A stretch of DNA of 64,000 nt from Membranipora membranacea (GCA_914767715.1 OU612074.1:22678062-22742061), one strand, 5' to 3'; shown: positions 32,801 through 41,631, counted from the first letter of the stretch. Notes: generated from the letters alone by a model not told the origin. Program-made: numbers and translations.

Positions 32801-35402
32801 AAATTTGGTACTACGATCAGCCTTGCAGCATTACATATTTTTTAGACGGACCTTCATGCATAAAAAGTAGATTTAAGTTCACATTTACGATTCAACCACA
32901 TATCAAAGACAATTTCAGATTGTTTGAAGTTACCCTATGGCCGATAACAATTATCCACCTGCTTCATCAACTCCTTTGAGCAGACCATTATCACTGGTAG
33001 TGCACACTTTCCTGATACTACTGATGTGATGTGTTCTGTCTCAAATATCAGAGGTAGATTTCTCTAGTATTACCCCTGCCTCCGTATTGTGGGTTCATAC
33101 TAGAACGGTCTCCTGCTTCATGTCCTCAGACCTACATGATGTGTATGCATACGCTTGCAGGCACTTCAATTCTTTTTTTGTGTAAGGTACATAGTCCTTG
33201 TGTTGCTAACATGGATATTGTACCAGATTTATAAATAATGCGGGGGGGGGGATAACCTCTCCAAACTTAAAAGGGGTGACAGACTATTATAGTTATGTGA
33301 TCATCATTCTCATTAACTTAACCTACTTTGAGGTTTTGGAGAGAGCGAGGACCATACTTTATTCCTTACTAGGAGTCGACAATTCACATCATATCTGTGT
33401 AGCTCAGTCAGAACCCTTATTTGGTTATAAGACACATAATAAATATTGATATCTGAACTCTTTGCAGGTGGAGACAGATTGTATTGCTGCCGACACCTTA
33501 GCTGCCATAGCCACTCCACACAGAACTGGTCTTGAAGAAGAACACACTCTTGAAGCAAATCTTGTGGCAGCACCTCTAATTAACACAGTTGAAGGAATTG
33601 TTCAGGAAATGAACCAAACTGTTACTGGGCCTCTAGATCATAGGGTAGGTTTTGATACTTATTCCTTTTACTGCGTGATGACAGATTAGGTCTTTGCAGG
33701 TCAGCCAGACCCACATTTCGATTAAAGGTTGGTATTTTATTATGTAGGTAGGTGTATAGATTGTATTGTATCATTGGTATGAAAAGAGCAGCTGTTGCAT
33801 TGTCACGTGGTCTGTGGTAAATCATGAAAGATACAAAATGCAAATCTGAGATGTCTTCTTCCTCAGCTGTGTTCTGAGTTTCAGTAAAATATAACGCCCT
33901 GAGGGGTACTGGTCTACAATCATTGATAGTTTATCTCCTCTCATTACAGACACAGATGGTAGAGGGGGAGTATGACTGCCTGAATGAAATAAGTGTTAGT
34001 ATAGGATCTAAGGGGGGTCACATAGAGGTCATGCCTGATACATGGGTTGTGATTGACTCTGAGTCACTAGATATTTCTACATTTGTAAGAGTACAGGTGA
34101 GAAACACCAGTATATGATAATTGAAAACAAAAATTCAGCTTAATTATGAAAGCCAACAAATTAATATTCACTTAGTTTTGTGGTTCAACATGATGAGGTT
34201 AAAAGTCAAGATGCCCGATCATGCTTATTGTTATCGATAATGAGTATATGGGCAATGGAGTTCTGTATTTTTAGACTGATCTTGTAAAAAACAAATGACA
34301 TTCTTCATAGATTGTACTATGTTCACAGTTGTCATATTCTTATTTTTAAGGCGTACTCAACTAATTTGTTCGCAAGTTACGTGATACAAGTTGAAACAGA
34401 GCGGCCATTTTCTAAGCCATTCAAGTGCTGCCTGCCCTTCAGAGATGGTAAAAGGCGGGAATATTGTAACGTATTTGTTCAGAGGGATGATGGACCTTGG
34501 ACTCTCACATACAACAGGTGATATCTTTGGCTAAATATCCTAGCAATATCTTGGCGACCCCCCTCCCTGCTTCTCCCTTTCTCCACTCACGGCGCTTATA
34601 TACACTTTTCACAGAAACGTGCAGCGAATAAAAAGTCGCACCACAATTGAGCCTTAATAAATATTGCTATCAGCACAATGGAAAAAAATTCACAAGGTAG
34701 TTTTTTTCTAGCTGCGACGAAATGGAAACAAAGTAAAACTAATATAACATCACATAGACCCACTCAGACCATGAAGATGCACCAAATAAACCACACTAAA
34801 TAAAACCTTATACTTGATTACAGTGTAACCTGCTTCTCTGAACATCTGCGATGCTTGTGTCATCCCAAACACAGAGAGACAAAGTATCGCATAGCTGCCA
34901 AGGCCACACAACGTAAAATTATTGCTAAGGCAAGACACACATTTGAAGCAAGGCCTGTGACAGCACCTCTTTATAACATATTTGTGAGAGATGACCATGA
35001 AGTGAATCAGGCTTTCACTGCTGCTCAAGATCACATGGTAGGTGACTCACACACTGAGTTCTATGCCATAACCTTTTTATTTGTGGATAATACAGTTGTT
35101 TTCAAAGACTCACATATTCCAGTGGCAAGTTTTGATCGAAATATAGTCCCGGCTTGCAGATAGTTGAGGTACCCTGTTAGAAACTCTGAATTCTTCCCGT
35201 GGGTATACAGACTTTTGTCTTGAATAGCTCTATCGAAATACTTGGATTTTCTGTATATTTCAAGGAGAACAACTCAGAGTCCACCACTACGTTGTCTCGA
35301 CTGTTTGAGGAGGAGGCAACAGAGAAACCGAATGGGGACAAGCAAGTCAGACTCTGTGAGTTACCAGAGGTGGCTAGCTGTACAAGTCTAGATCTGTTCT
35401 GA
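8813..35402 (+). CDS. Polycystin-1-family receptor/channel with CUB and mucin stalk
   Basis: I chained 40 exons by hand, each with GT-AG borders and matching phase, giving 2345 residues. Starts-ends: 8813-8888, 10838-10972, 11579-11751, 12680-12779, 13129-13800, 14649-14707, 15072-15227, 15401-15574, 15771-15980, 16372-16596, 16925-17087, 17396-17610, 17913-18146, 18338-18508, 18805-18959, 19447-19695, 19830-19927, 20113-20247, 23091-23339, 23461-23562, 23771-23985, 24299-24545, 24840-24934, 25072-25246, 25591-25683, 26209-26320, 26565-26731, 27180-27311, 27672-27824, 28334-28467, 29576-29738, 30244-30434, 30716-30916, 31100-31315, 32583-32783, 33468-33644, 33950-34096, 34351-34517, 34875-35037, 35265-35402. 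The PLAT domain, eleven membrane segments and polycystin extracellular domain identify the family, whose members sense surface cues and gate cation channels. LRR, PKD-repeat and REJ modules of vertebrate PKD1 are absent. A first canonical AATAAA after the stop is at 35942. Weakest calls are the 25072 acceptor and the 30434 donor (gtttga). Confidence 0.85.
9310..9545 (+). mobile_element. SINE-like family 2 copy in polycystin intron 1
   Basis: The text gaggtggtctactggctacaaactcaattt, tatggggaatgcgtcaatc, tagggtagttaaaactagggttt and gaaggagcttatataaac matches the copies at 39195 and 61330 with more substitutions. It lies in intron 1 (8889-10837). Confidence 0.45.
10838..10972 (+). CDS. Polycystin exon 2: Thr-rich stretch
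   Basis: This exon encodes about 45 residues, mostly Thr with Ser, Gly and Ala (ESASTSSTTTTG, then TTTTGATTTTGATTTT). It is a likely site of dense O-glycosylation. Both ends are phase 1, so it can be skipped or duplicated without a frame break. Its first bases and acceptor (gcaacagaatcagcatcaa) closely match the start of the mucin exon at 13129, so the two arose by exon duplication. The downstream part of the array is repetitive and may vary between alleles. Confidence 0.75.
11579..12779 (+). CDS. Polycystin exons 3-4: CUB domain
   Basis: Residues about 71-161, split over 11579-11751 and 12680-12779, read as a CUB domain. It has an opening Cys (YASCNDGEFSGYNGTL), SHNYPTNYLYVINCEYYITV, a central strand AVLHFTSL, and a closing part with NDLTVYTQTNQILLYLYTYG and WSMDWSS. 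Only the first CUB Cys pair is present, and the acidic Ca-binding residues between the halves are reduced. The domain is shorter than the usual 110 residues. CUB domains bind proteins or glycans in the extracellular space. A CUB domain is not part of vertebrate PKD1. Confidence 0.75.
13129..13800 (+). CDS. Polycystin exon 5: mucin-like stalk
   Basis: One 672 bp exon encodes about 224 residues dominated by Thr, Ser, Pro and Gly, with motifs such as TTSAGPTT, TTTLSTTTSSPTT and ATTRSG-like segments. It contains two near-identical tandem units with a period of 246 bp (82 codons): cccaaacaatgcc recurs at 13207 and 13453. This is a typical O-glycosylated stalk that lifts the CUB domain from the membrane. 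Exon phase is 1 at both ends. The long antisense ORF here is a shadow of the low-complexity sequence. Confidence 0.8.
13822..14197 (+). mobile_element. TTAA-flanked MITE, copy 1
   Basis: This 376 bp element has terminal inverted repeats that start agggcaaccaaggttt and end with the complement, aaaccttggttgccct. It is flanked on both sides by TTAA (13818-13821 and 14198-14201). TTAA target duplication is the hallmark of piggyBac-type insertion. It has no ORF and is non-autonomous. It sits in intron 5; a second copy in the opposite orientation lies in an intron of the M13 gene at 50920-51296. Confidence 0.8.
14649..17610 (+). CDS. Polycystin exons 6-12: GAIN-like ectodomain
   Basis: Residues about 386-786 are encoded by seven exons. 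The region begins with an acidic linker and then helical segments (LTDVLDSELDAS, VDKLHDFASVLL, VVGVVANALEAS) like the helical subdomain of GAIN domains. Beta-rich segments follow (QLVTGSLGMAVAKQ, VGMKIVGSDDTVSYKA, IFLTLPGEADSYTI, VEVHIVEQLNV). Several NxT/S sites are present (NVT, NFT, NHT, NAT). A basic run RRKR at residues 751-754, followed by Ala, is a good furin-type site and lies about 45 residues before the place where the GPS should be. The identification rests on position and fold pattern, not on strong sequence identity. Confidence 0.7.
17913..18146 (+). CDS. Polycystin exon 13: degenerate GPS and TM1
   Basis: Residues 787-864 hold the stretch where polycystins and adhesion GPCRs have a GPS (Cys-x-Cys-x-His-Leu/Met-Thr/Ser). 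Here the aligned segment is FKSNFMGSMTAGLA, with neither the two cysteines nor the HLT/S cleavage triad. TM1 follows at about 836-855 (VLIVVCLIAGLYFVLLIPIA), then ARMDRRDYRM, the usual basic cytoplasmic start before PLAT. Self-cleavage by the GAIN mechanism is therefore unlikely in this protein; processing at the upstream RRKR could replace it (inference). Confidence 0.75.
18338..19695 (+). CDS. Polycystin exons 14-16: PLAT domain and TM2
   Basis: Three exons encode residues about 865-1055. The PLAT/LH2 beta-sandwich reads HVYQFSIAVNSKSSKEF, FCALYGIKGK, then HVHLWTRARDERDSLFVD and FMCNDWIS. It is an intracellular domain that in polycystins binds lipids and partner proteins. The linker carries DDHIWLSVVKRPNKSNFSRV, the strongly conserved polycystin-1 motif (D-H-L/I-W-x-S-V-x-x-R-P) just before TM2, which ends ...LMMVVNAMW. 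Phases 0-0, 0-2 and 2-2 chain exactly. Confidence 0.85.
19830..23562 (+). CDS. Polycystin exons 17-20: TM3 and large cytoplasmic loop
   Basis: Exons 19830-19927 and 20113-20247 encode an acidic/Ser linker (VPESKEESGS) and TM3 (YVSFMGALIVLPPSMLIMFFF) followed by KRSRPF. After the 2.84 kb intron 18, which holds the fold-back-like element, exons 23091-23339 and 23461-23562 encode a cytoplasmic loop of about 145 residues. The loop ends with PPPPSYENL: a PPxY motif (residues 1236-1239), the ligand of WW domains of NEDD4-type ubiquitin ligases, overlapping a YxxL endocytosis signal (1239-1242). Motif function is inferred from position on the cytoplasmic side. Confidence 0.75.
20388..20562 (-). mobile_element. 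SINE family 1 copy inside the fold-back arm
   Basis: On the plus strand it reads ggcgccttaagggcgc, gccatatccggcgccaag, agtttgcaggcag and gggatccaaacccgag, the reverse of the family 1 SINE body and tRNA-like head. It interrupts the left arm of the 20302-22787 element and so is younger than it. Confidence 0.55.
20705..22105 (+). mobile_element. LINE reverse transcriptase fragment, decayed
   Basis: Several frames carry reverse transcriptase motifs in order: NYRPISIL, SNIFERVVNSQIKAFLE, QHYGFR, then (21194-21469) GVPHGSILGSMLF and ADDTNLFF, where the catalytic box has DADDT in place of YADD. Later come NENKLTLNLEKT and, near 21970, a C-terminal part (ALWNKLPDNLK). Stops and frameshifts break the polyprotein and the endonuclease is missing. 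It is a dead 5'-truncated copy in the same orientation as the host gene, trapped between the inverted repeats. Confidence 0.7.
23771..24934 (+). CDS. Polycystin exons 21-23: TM4-TM6
   Basis: Three exons (23771-23985, 24299-24545, 24840-24934) encode residues about 1251-1436. TM4 starts at the conserved LPWWG (VVFGYILCGACIANGVWW) and is followed by PYLYSIQWG. TM5 is WLASLVLSIFQSIIVL and ends in the family signature QPIKV, after which ILAVLMSILL continues the membrane helix. A Lys/Pro-rich cytoplasmic loop (HPQKVPKPKPIVV, KLFKKLFDKLKG) leads to the short TM6 (ILLLLVVSHNSS). Spacing fits the polycystin-1 membrane plan. Confidence 0.8.
25072..26731 (+). CDS. Polycystin exons 24-27: extracellular polycystin (TOP) domain
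   Basis: Four exons encode the large extracellular loop after TM6, residues about 1437-1618. Conserved landmarks are DIWPWMRETLFPVVY, IRMGPVRMKQNRE (family G-x-x-R-x-R-Q), Cys residues in VECDEY and VYNCED, the GGY-like SYSISGYM, WIDKQTRAIFIEF (family W-x-D-x-x-T-R-A) and KIVLETPVYG. This is the domain that forms the lid above the pore in polycystin channels. The acceptor at 25071 (attattaaag) has a weak pyrimidine tract but is the only one that keeps phase and conserved residues. Confidence 0.8.
25806..25990 (-). mobile_element. SINE family 1 copy in intron 25
   Basis: Plus-strand text aggttgcagccacc, gtttggaggcagg, gttttgaacctgg and gagcttcctcct mirrors the family 1 body, B box (ccaggttcaaaac) and head. 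It is more diverged than the copies at 44527 and 52690. It lies wholly in the intron 25684-26208. Confidence 0.45.
27180..30434 (+). CDS. Polycystin exons 28-32: TM7-TM11 and pore
   Basis: Five exons encode residues about 1619-1876. Membrane segments are VDFLFLIIQCIWFLVLCYIVF, HIVESVNVFLALLSVVFF, YSLTIALVLFIAIIQLF, WYSIALSLLLLLYSHIMTIAFG, the pore-loop region FVHFLRSFYYLFGILLG, and VLRVLFSVYMIVGNFILLNL followed by FISVINDGL. The last matches the family S6 ending (LLNxFxxxIND). In the filter position PKD2-type channels have L-G-D; here it is L-L-G-I with no acidic residue, as in polycystin-1 subunits that co-assemble with a PKD2 partner. The exon 32 donor (gtttga) is non-standard and is the least secure border. 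Confidence 0.8.
28525..29365. repeat. 9-bp minisatellite in intron 30
   Basis: About 93 tandem units of a 9-mer family occupy this stretch: ttaactgat mostly, with blocks of tcagctgat, tcaactgat and tcaagtgat. Because the unit is a multiple of three, several frames stay open on both strands, giving a spurious 296-codon plus-strand ORF of Leu/Thr/Asp/Ser. Read-through from exon 30 hits a TGA before the array, so it is not an in-frame exon extension. Variants occur in homogeneous blocks, a sign of repeated local duplication. Confidence 0.9.
30716..35402 (+). CDS. Polycystin exons 33-40: cytoplasmic tail with ZU5-like end
   Basis: Residues about 1877-2345. Exons 33 and 34 are helical and charged (VKLEGWWLSLTG, ALEWFELANRKLSDEERAA). 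Exons 35, 36 and 39 are homologous to one another: each has an acidic start and the core (N/R)-P/L-V-(A/T)-A-P-(F/L) followed by a Q/E-rich helix. Exons 37-38 (TQMVEGEYDCLNEISVSIG, GGHIEVMPDTWVVI, VIQVETERPFSKPFKCCLPF, EYCNVFVQRDDGPWTLTYN) have the strand pattern of a ZU5 domain. The last exon ends in VRLCELPEVASCTSLDLF and TGA at 35400. Most of these exons are phase 0 at both ends. No coiled coil like that of vertebrate PKD1 is apparent. Confidence 0.7.
31650..33480. repeat. Three tandem intron-exon units
   Basis: A unit containing the text cctctgtattgtgggtcc, cacatgatgcat, gttggtgtgt(g/a)caaa, ctaacatagatatt and ttcgggg precedes the exon copies at 32028, 32583 and 33468. The unit starts are near 31650, 32243 and 33070. 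Divergence rises from the second to the third. This is a local tandem duplication that multiplied the tail exon. Confidence 0.75.
32028..32151 (+). pseudogene. Truncated duplicate of polycystin exon 35
   Basis: After a good acceptor the sequence matches exon 35 for about 75 bases (VEEEYDC-DADVLPAIAT). It then jumps to text that in the next unit lies in the intron after exon 35 (ccctatggccgataacaatt, compare 32934), with no donor and a stop after 40 codons. It looks like a duplicate exon whose second half was lost by deletion. Confidence 0.65.
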
Positions 35403-35807
35403 AGACTTTCACCTAGCTGGTATAGTTCTATATTTGAAACACAATAATATCATAATATCTTATTTTTAAGAGAACATACCATTCAACATGGTATAACATT
35501 TTTTATATTCATGCAGGGCGATTCTTCAATTGGCTTTATTTCAATGATACCCTCATCCTCCATCTATCATAATTATCTATCAGATTGAATTTGTTAAATG
35601 CTCACATTACATAAGCGAAGTAGTACCATGATATTATTTGGTTTTGCCTTTGGTGATGAGATAATATAACAGAGTGAGGATATCTTTACTCGGTGATATT
35701 ATACTCGTAATTATACTGTATTAATAATTTATTAACTCTGTTTACTAAACCATTGCTGACACAAAATTCAAATAGAGAGTTGATCCTATAACCACATATT
35801 AAGTGAG

Positions 35808-36077
35808 ATGAGAGTGAAAGTGATATTGGACGGCCGTAGCAGCGATCCAACAGTATACAATAATGCGGTGTCTATAAGAGATACAGTGTGTACAGCATTT
35901 TGTCTGAGCCCTGATTTTAGGTATGAGCTGATCTCTGCAAAAATAAAGAATCTTGGAATTCCAAAGCCATCCGATTGGACGCCTGCTCTAGTGGCTACTC
36001 TAACCAATGCGTTGGGGATTGGAAATCAGATTTATTTTCTAGTGTCACTATTAACCATTGTTGTGCGTGATGCATAA
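35808..36077 (+). other. Unassigned 89-codon ORF
   Basis: The ORF starts MRVKVILDGRSSDPT and ends YFLVSLLTIVVRDA, with mixed helix-like composition and a final hydrophobic run. I do not recognise it. It lies 400 bp past the polycystin stop on the same strand, so it might be a relic exon, an alternative 3' exon, or chance. Nothing in the sequence decides between these. Confidence 0.2.
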
Positions 36078-37662
36078 ATGGCCTTATGACATCCACTTTG
36101 CGGTAATGATAGCCTGGTTGATCAGTGATCTTCCTTCCCAGCCAGTATGTGAGAACAGTGCAATCATTAAACTATGGTGCAGCAAGACTTGTATCTCTGA
36201 GTCGAGCTGCAAGCACTGTGACACTGAATGAAGTTATGGTGGACGTATAATGTTCCGAAAATCGCAATTTTTAATAGTTTACCGTAATTCTTTAGACTTT
36301 TGTTTATTCAGTGCAAGCATGCTCTTGACTGTATTTATCTCCATATTAAACAATTTCATGTCTCCGCTAAATGAGTGGATAGTCTCTTCAAATCAGATTC
36401 TCATAAAATTGATTGCTTACAGTTGTATACATCTTGCATAACTAGCAATTACAGCTGAAAAATGTCTCCCACAACAATCTTGAACATGAGATTTCTATCT
36501 GGACAACCGCCTGTGGTCTGTTTGTTTCAAGTGCCTTCATGCAGGCTGTTGCTTTCCTGGGACCACCAGCACCTAGCTCCAACACATTCTGACCTGCAGT
36601 GATCGCTAGCCATATAGGCTCAGTCATTTAAATTATATAGTGTATTCATGTTTAAAAAAAGCCTGTTCTGTAAAACTAAGAGAGTGAGAGTGAACATCTA
36701 ACAAACTCCTCCTTCTTTTTTCATCTAATTCAGGCTGAGTTTTATATCAGAGTGAGTGTACTAAACTTGGGGCATTCAAGAATTGATTCACTGAATCAAT
36801 TGGTAGTTGATTACGCACGTCAAAGATATAAAGGGAAAAAAAATAATACAGTTTAGGCATAACACTGGATCTGGTTGCCAAAGAAATCATGTAGTCAAAC
36901 CATGGAATCAGACTCAAATATATTTTACACATTTATACACATGAACTGAGTACCTGTCAATCTTTACAAAACTCACACAATGTGAAATGAATAAACCGCT
37001 ACATCTTCACTTTATGACTTTTCATTCATATAAAGAATAAGAAATTTTACATCATTCCCAAAATGCAACTTTATGTTTTCCATATAGACCTTATGATAAT
37101 AAAACCTTAACAGGATACCATATGAACTATTTGCGTACAATAGCTGGTAGTGAGTTTACGAGATGGCATTGAATAATTATAGTCATGGTGTTTTTATCGC
37201 ACTGCAATGCAGAGCACCTTTGAACACGATTTTGAGCTTGTCTCTTTCAATTTTTGCAGTCTAATAAAAGTTTGAATTGATCACGACAGCTTATAGAATT
37301 TAATGCAGTGTGCAAACTCAAATCCCGGATGAAGAAATTTGAGTTATGGACAAGAGGCCTTAACTGTTGGCTGCAGGTCAATGATAGTTCAAGTTCAAGT
37401 TGCAAGTATATGGAATTTAATATTGCTTTGTGACCCAGTGGCTCATTGTTAATGGCTTTGGTTTACTAGTATGAAAAATATGGGTTTCCATAAATAAATG
37501 GAGTCCAATTCTATTTAGCCCCAATATACTTTGGGAATTCCAGAGAATTGCATTATGGGATGCTTTATCCTATCATATTTTGTTGATTTGTTTGTTCACT
37601 CTCTGAAAGAGAAATCTTCAAAGTTCTACATCCTGCGAGAGCATGGCCAACAGTAGCATGTC

Positions 37663-37714
37663 TTGACAAGCTTTGCTGGTAGGATGGGGGAACCCCTCCA
37701 ACAAAGCTTGTCAA
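37663..37714. repeat. Hairpin
   Basis: ttgacaagctttgctgg is followed after a G/C-rich loop by ccaacaaagcttgtcaa, giving a near-perfect 16 bp stem. No element or RNA family is recognised. Confidence 0.6.
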
Positions 37715-39002
37715 AACAGGCTAATCAACCAGCAGATGAATTAATTTGAGATATTGTGCATCGCTTGTTTAGTAATGAAATCAATTGATAAAATTTGCAG
37801 CACAACTATATCTAGGTACCCAAAGACCATCATCTTACCTCATAAAATGTTACCTGCATTTGTCTATCTAGTCAGCTAGTGAACCAGTATCTATCTATTC
37901 TGCCTAGACATACAGTGGGCTGCCTACTACTTATTCAGTGGCCTAGGAGAGGGTGCAATGAATAAGATAAAAAGAGCTGAAATGATCTGCTGTAGCCATA
38001 GCCTATTTATTTTCGATAGTAAAAATAAATCTAACATGATGGTCAGCCAGCGCCAATATCACATAAATAAATAAATATGCCTATATATATTGATGAATTT
38101 GTTCATGCGATATATATGTATATATATATTTGCAAACAGTCAACATTTGAGGCTACAGAATGGCAACTGGTAAAAGTTTTAATCGCCTATCAACAGCTTG
38201 AAAATTTCTTACAATTATCAATTATCACTTTATGTAGGTTTCTCAACATCAGCAAGATGAGACTACTCTGGTATCTAATGATATTCTATGTAAGTGTTTA
38301 AATTTTATTGATCATTAATTTGAGTTTTATGCAGTTGTGAAATATAACTGCAAGTCGGAACTAAGCCGTACTTACGTCCTAAAATACAATGGTGTATTGT
38401 TAACGGCTTGTTTCTTGGCCGCCGCAGAGTCAATGGTATGTCAAAACTCAACAGAGTATTGTTGCTTATATTTTTAATCGAACACCTGATTTGTTATTTC
38501 AAAATAGGGAATCAGCATATTATTTCCTTCATACCGAAAAAAAACATTTCGATGAATATTGAAATGTGATTTTTTGGCTGTTATTATCGATAATTTCTGA
38601 TGATGAAATGAATTGTGAAAGGTCTACTGAGTAAAAACAGCGAAGAAAAAAGAAACCTCTTAGAAATTATTTCGGTGTAACAGTATAAGAAAGTGAGTAA
38701 GATACAAGTTGAGAAATATAGAATGGTTTTAGTATTAAGTAGTAACTAACAGATGTTATGTCTCTGCATCCAATGATTAAAGCATGGATATAATACTTCT
38801 GCTATTGATGACCTTTAAATCGTAACTCCTTGTCAGTCGAGCGGTCGAGCGGGGCTATGACGTGATGTTTTTGCTGTTGATGACCTGAAAATTGTAACTC
38901 CTTGTCGGTCAAGCGGTCTAGCGCGATTACAATATGATGATTCTACTGTCGCTGATTACGTTGTGTCGATTTCTACCAGGCTGTTCATGTCTTCTCAGGG
39001 TT

Positions 39003-39074
39003 CATCACAGAACCGACAGGCCAACCAAAGAACCAGAGAACTCATCCTAATTTGGTACAGGTCCAATAACTCTG
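39003..39074 (-). pseudogene. Relic of M13 last exon
   Basis: On the minus strand the sequence reads RVIGPVPN, then a TAG, then DEF, and further on text matching GSVMNPEK in another frame. The intact exon at 44241-44340 has [12 protein letters not shown] and ends [10 protein letters not shown]. The stop and frameshift show it is dead, and no other M13 exon is nearby. Confidence 0.65.
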
Positions 39075-39194
39075 CTAGGTTTTTGTAAACCAGTTGATTG
39101 TCAGCCTTTTGGTTTATAGATTATTTACAGCCTGTAGCAGCCTCATATTTAGATGGACAAGCAGATAAAAAAAGCAGGACCTGGGACGAGCGCT

Positions 39195-39430
39195 GAAGTG
39201 GTCTAGCAGTAAGGTGGACAACAGGCTACAAACTCAATCAAGTTCAGAGGCAACAGAAAACCAGGTTGTGTGAAAACTGCATTTGCTTGTGCAACACAAG
39301 ATGGGGAATACATCAATCAGTGGTGGTCCCCAGTAAGGTGATAGAAAATAGGGTTTAGTTAAGCTAATTTGAGGCTGACTAAATTTTAGATAGCACCAAT
39401 TTTTAACTAGTTAAGGTGGGAGCTTGTATA
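39195..39430 (+). mobile_element. SINE-like family 2 copy
   Basis: It begins gtggtctagcagtaaggtgg (A-box-like) and has aatcaagttcagaggc (B-box-like), then a body with gatggggaatacatcaatcag, agggttta and a tail taaggtgggagcttgtataaa. Related copies lie at 61330-61565 and, more diverged, 9310-9545; pieces occur near 5520 and 7230. A tRNA origin is plausible but less clear than for family 1. Confidence 0.45.
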
Positions 39431-41391
39431 AAATAATGAGGATTTTAGCAATGAATTGAAGGTAGAACTGAATTCCAGCTTATCAAGCTTGTGCAAAAAG
39501 GCTTTTCCTCCAACGAATACTTACTCCTCTAAGTCTCGAACCAGTACATGTCTCAAACTTAGAGTTCACAAAAAAATTAGAGACGCCTTGTCTACCATAA
39601 AAAATGAGAAAGTTTTTTTTGTTGTTTCCATTACCAATATTAGCCTTACTGTGAGAAGAGGTAGGTGTACTTAAAACTACATGGAAAAGCCAAGAGTTAT
39701 GTCCACATGCAAAGAGAGAGGAGACAATTCCTAGGACATTTCCTCGTTAACAAATCCACTGCAAAATTTTCATCCAGGTAAACACATTTAGGGAGCAATC
39801 CACTTCAATGTGTTGTGCACTAATGAGCATCATTATAATCATAAACAAGATAATATTTAGATGTTGACAAATCAATTAGTGATCAACTTATTCTATTGGT
39901 TGGATGAGTCGATTAAATATGCTAACAATAAGGGCTGTGAAAACTCTCCGCTTCAAATTCCCCTTTGATCTGCTGATATTTATCATTTTGAATTCTAAAT
40001 TAAATATTGTCTGTATGCTATAGTTAACTTGGATGCTGCTTGACATTGTTCAGTATTGCTTTTTCTGCTGTTAGAAAGCAGCATCGCGCTGTCCCGTGCA
40101 CACGGAGAAGGAATTAAAAGGGCTTACACTCTGATTTGTAGCCTGCAGTAAAGTAAGGATTGTCTTAATAAAAATAATCGATTGACAATAAGTACATCTG
40201 ATCAGTGCGTTATTGATTTTACAGTCCTAAAATCAATACAAATAAATCGCCATTGTTTTCCGATGGAATGTTTGTTGTTTTTAAGCAACTTTTCTCTCTA
40301 CAATATTTACATAACGATGTGATAAAGCCTCTAGTCATACTTCTTAGATTGTAATATAGAGTATCGTAGAGTGTCAACACACGGAACTAACTAATTCTAT
40401 TCTACAAATTTATTGATGTGTTAACTGGCAGGTATCATTCCTTCAAATTCCAGCCCTTCGAGAAATATAATAATTAGCTAGCAGCTGAAAAGTATTTTTA
40501 TTGTAAAATACTATATTTACTGGAGATCTCTTTTGCCTTGTGGTTAGATCTCCCTTTGAGACCTAAAAAGTGGTGCGTTACAGGTGCTAGATTGTTGAAA
40601 CAGAGCTTTGATTGCTAGGAGTTGTTGTTTGTTGGATTTTTGTTTGACTTTTATTAGACAGCAGGCTTGCCACACAGCAGGAAACAGTACAAAGAATGTG
40701 AGATCCCCATATAAAACATTACCAGTTTCCCCAAAAAAACTGTCAGGCCCCAATTCCCATAGACTTTAAGCCGCCAAATCAAATTAATAAACAAAGTTAA
40801 ACGTTATCATTTGGGAGCATTGCCAAGTAGGCCTAAGTAATTCATAAAATATTGAAGATAACTACCAGGAAACAAGTGGGAGGCCTGTGCTCAATCACAA
40901 GGATAATATGACATAATAGGACTGAACAGGAAAAGTTGAAAGTACTGGGGACTCGTCTAAATATCAGCTCACAATCCCCCCCTTCCCGATTGGGATTTTT
41001 CCAAGGGGAATTCAGACTTCTGCTGAGTATTTCCTCTTACACGACAGATACTAACTACTGAAATGTGATGCTTTGTATTTGTCTTGTCCACTGGATGGGA
41101 CTGAAAACAAACAAACAAATTTCAACAATTGGTACTCCTGCCCTGATGAATTCATTTTTTGGAAATGAAAAATTCCCTAGTAAATCAGTAAGAATAAATT
41201 GAAGAGGATTTGACCCGTAGGAAGTACCTCACTTAAAAGATATAACCGGTTATTCACACGATAACGCATGCAGTGTACACATGAGAGATGAGATATCAAG
41301 GCGCATTAACTGACTTCCGCTTCTGCCGAATGACATTTTTTGACGCGAATACAAATAGCTTGATGAATCAAACAATTATTCCAAATAGGCG

Positions 41392-41465
41392 ACGTGGCGG
41401 CTTGAACACAATGCCTTCAAGGGCAATTGACGCGGGCGATCCGGGTTCGAGTCCCGGCTGTGGCA
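41392..41465 (+). pseudogene. tRNA-Leu-like relic or SINE head
   Basis: The right half has a perfect B box, gggttcgagtccc, with flanking ccgg/ccgg pairing. The left half has tgccttcaagggca, which can form an anticodon stem with CAA in the loop, and a long variable region follows. The A box (gtggcggcttgaaca) is poor. It is probably a decayed tRNA-derived sequence rather than a working gene. Confidence 0.35.
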
Positions 41466-41631
41466 GATGTTTTTCATTTTCAAAATCAAAATTGGACCAC
41501 TCATTCGAGGCATGGAACAATAGTGAATGACATGCAGGCCTGGTTTAAAGAGCAAAAATACAACCAATATAATTGTTGTGTATCTGGGAAGCCTTCATTA
41601 TGTCTATCAAACTCAACTCTCTCCATTAGAT

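Larger units (their letters stand above)
35403..38460. other. Intergenic spacer downstream of polycystin
   Basis: No gene is supported. AATAAA at 35942-35947 could be the polycystin poly(A) signal. An 89-codon ORF at 35808-36077 is of unknown status: it has no recognised domain, and its ATG directly follows a tag that could act as a splice acceptor. A hairpin lies at 37663-37714. The remainder is unremarkable A+T-rich sequence. Confidence 0.4.
38461..40690. repeat. Segmental duplication block C
   Basis: This aligns almost end to end with block B 60626-62790, starting at ttgcttatatttttaat and passing through gtcgagcggtcgagcgg, a SINE family 2 copy (39195-39430 against 61330-61565) and gttagaaagcagcatcgcgctgtcccgtgcacacggagaagg. 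It includes a relic of the M13 last exon near 39003-39074 on the minus strand. By eye identity is well above 90%. Confidence 0.85.

Noticed and set aside
36150-36252. Possible small exon ending AASTVTLNEVMVDV and a stop
   Set aside because: No upstream partner with fitting phase, no domain, and very short; not enough support.
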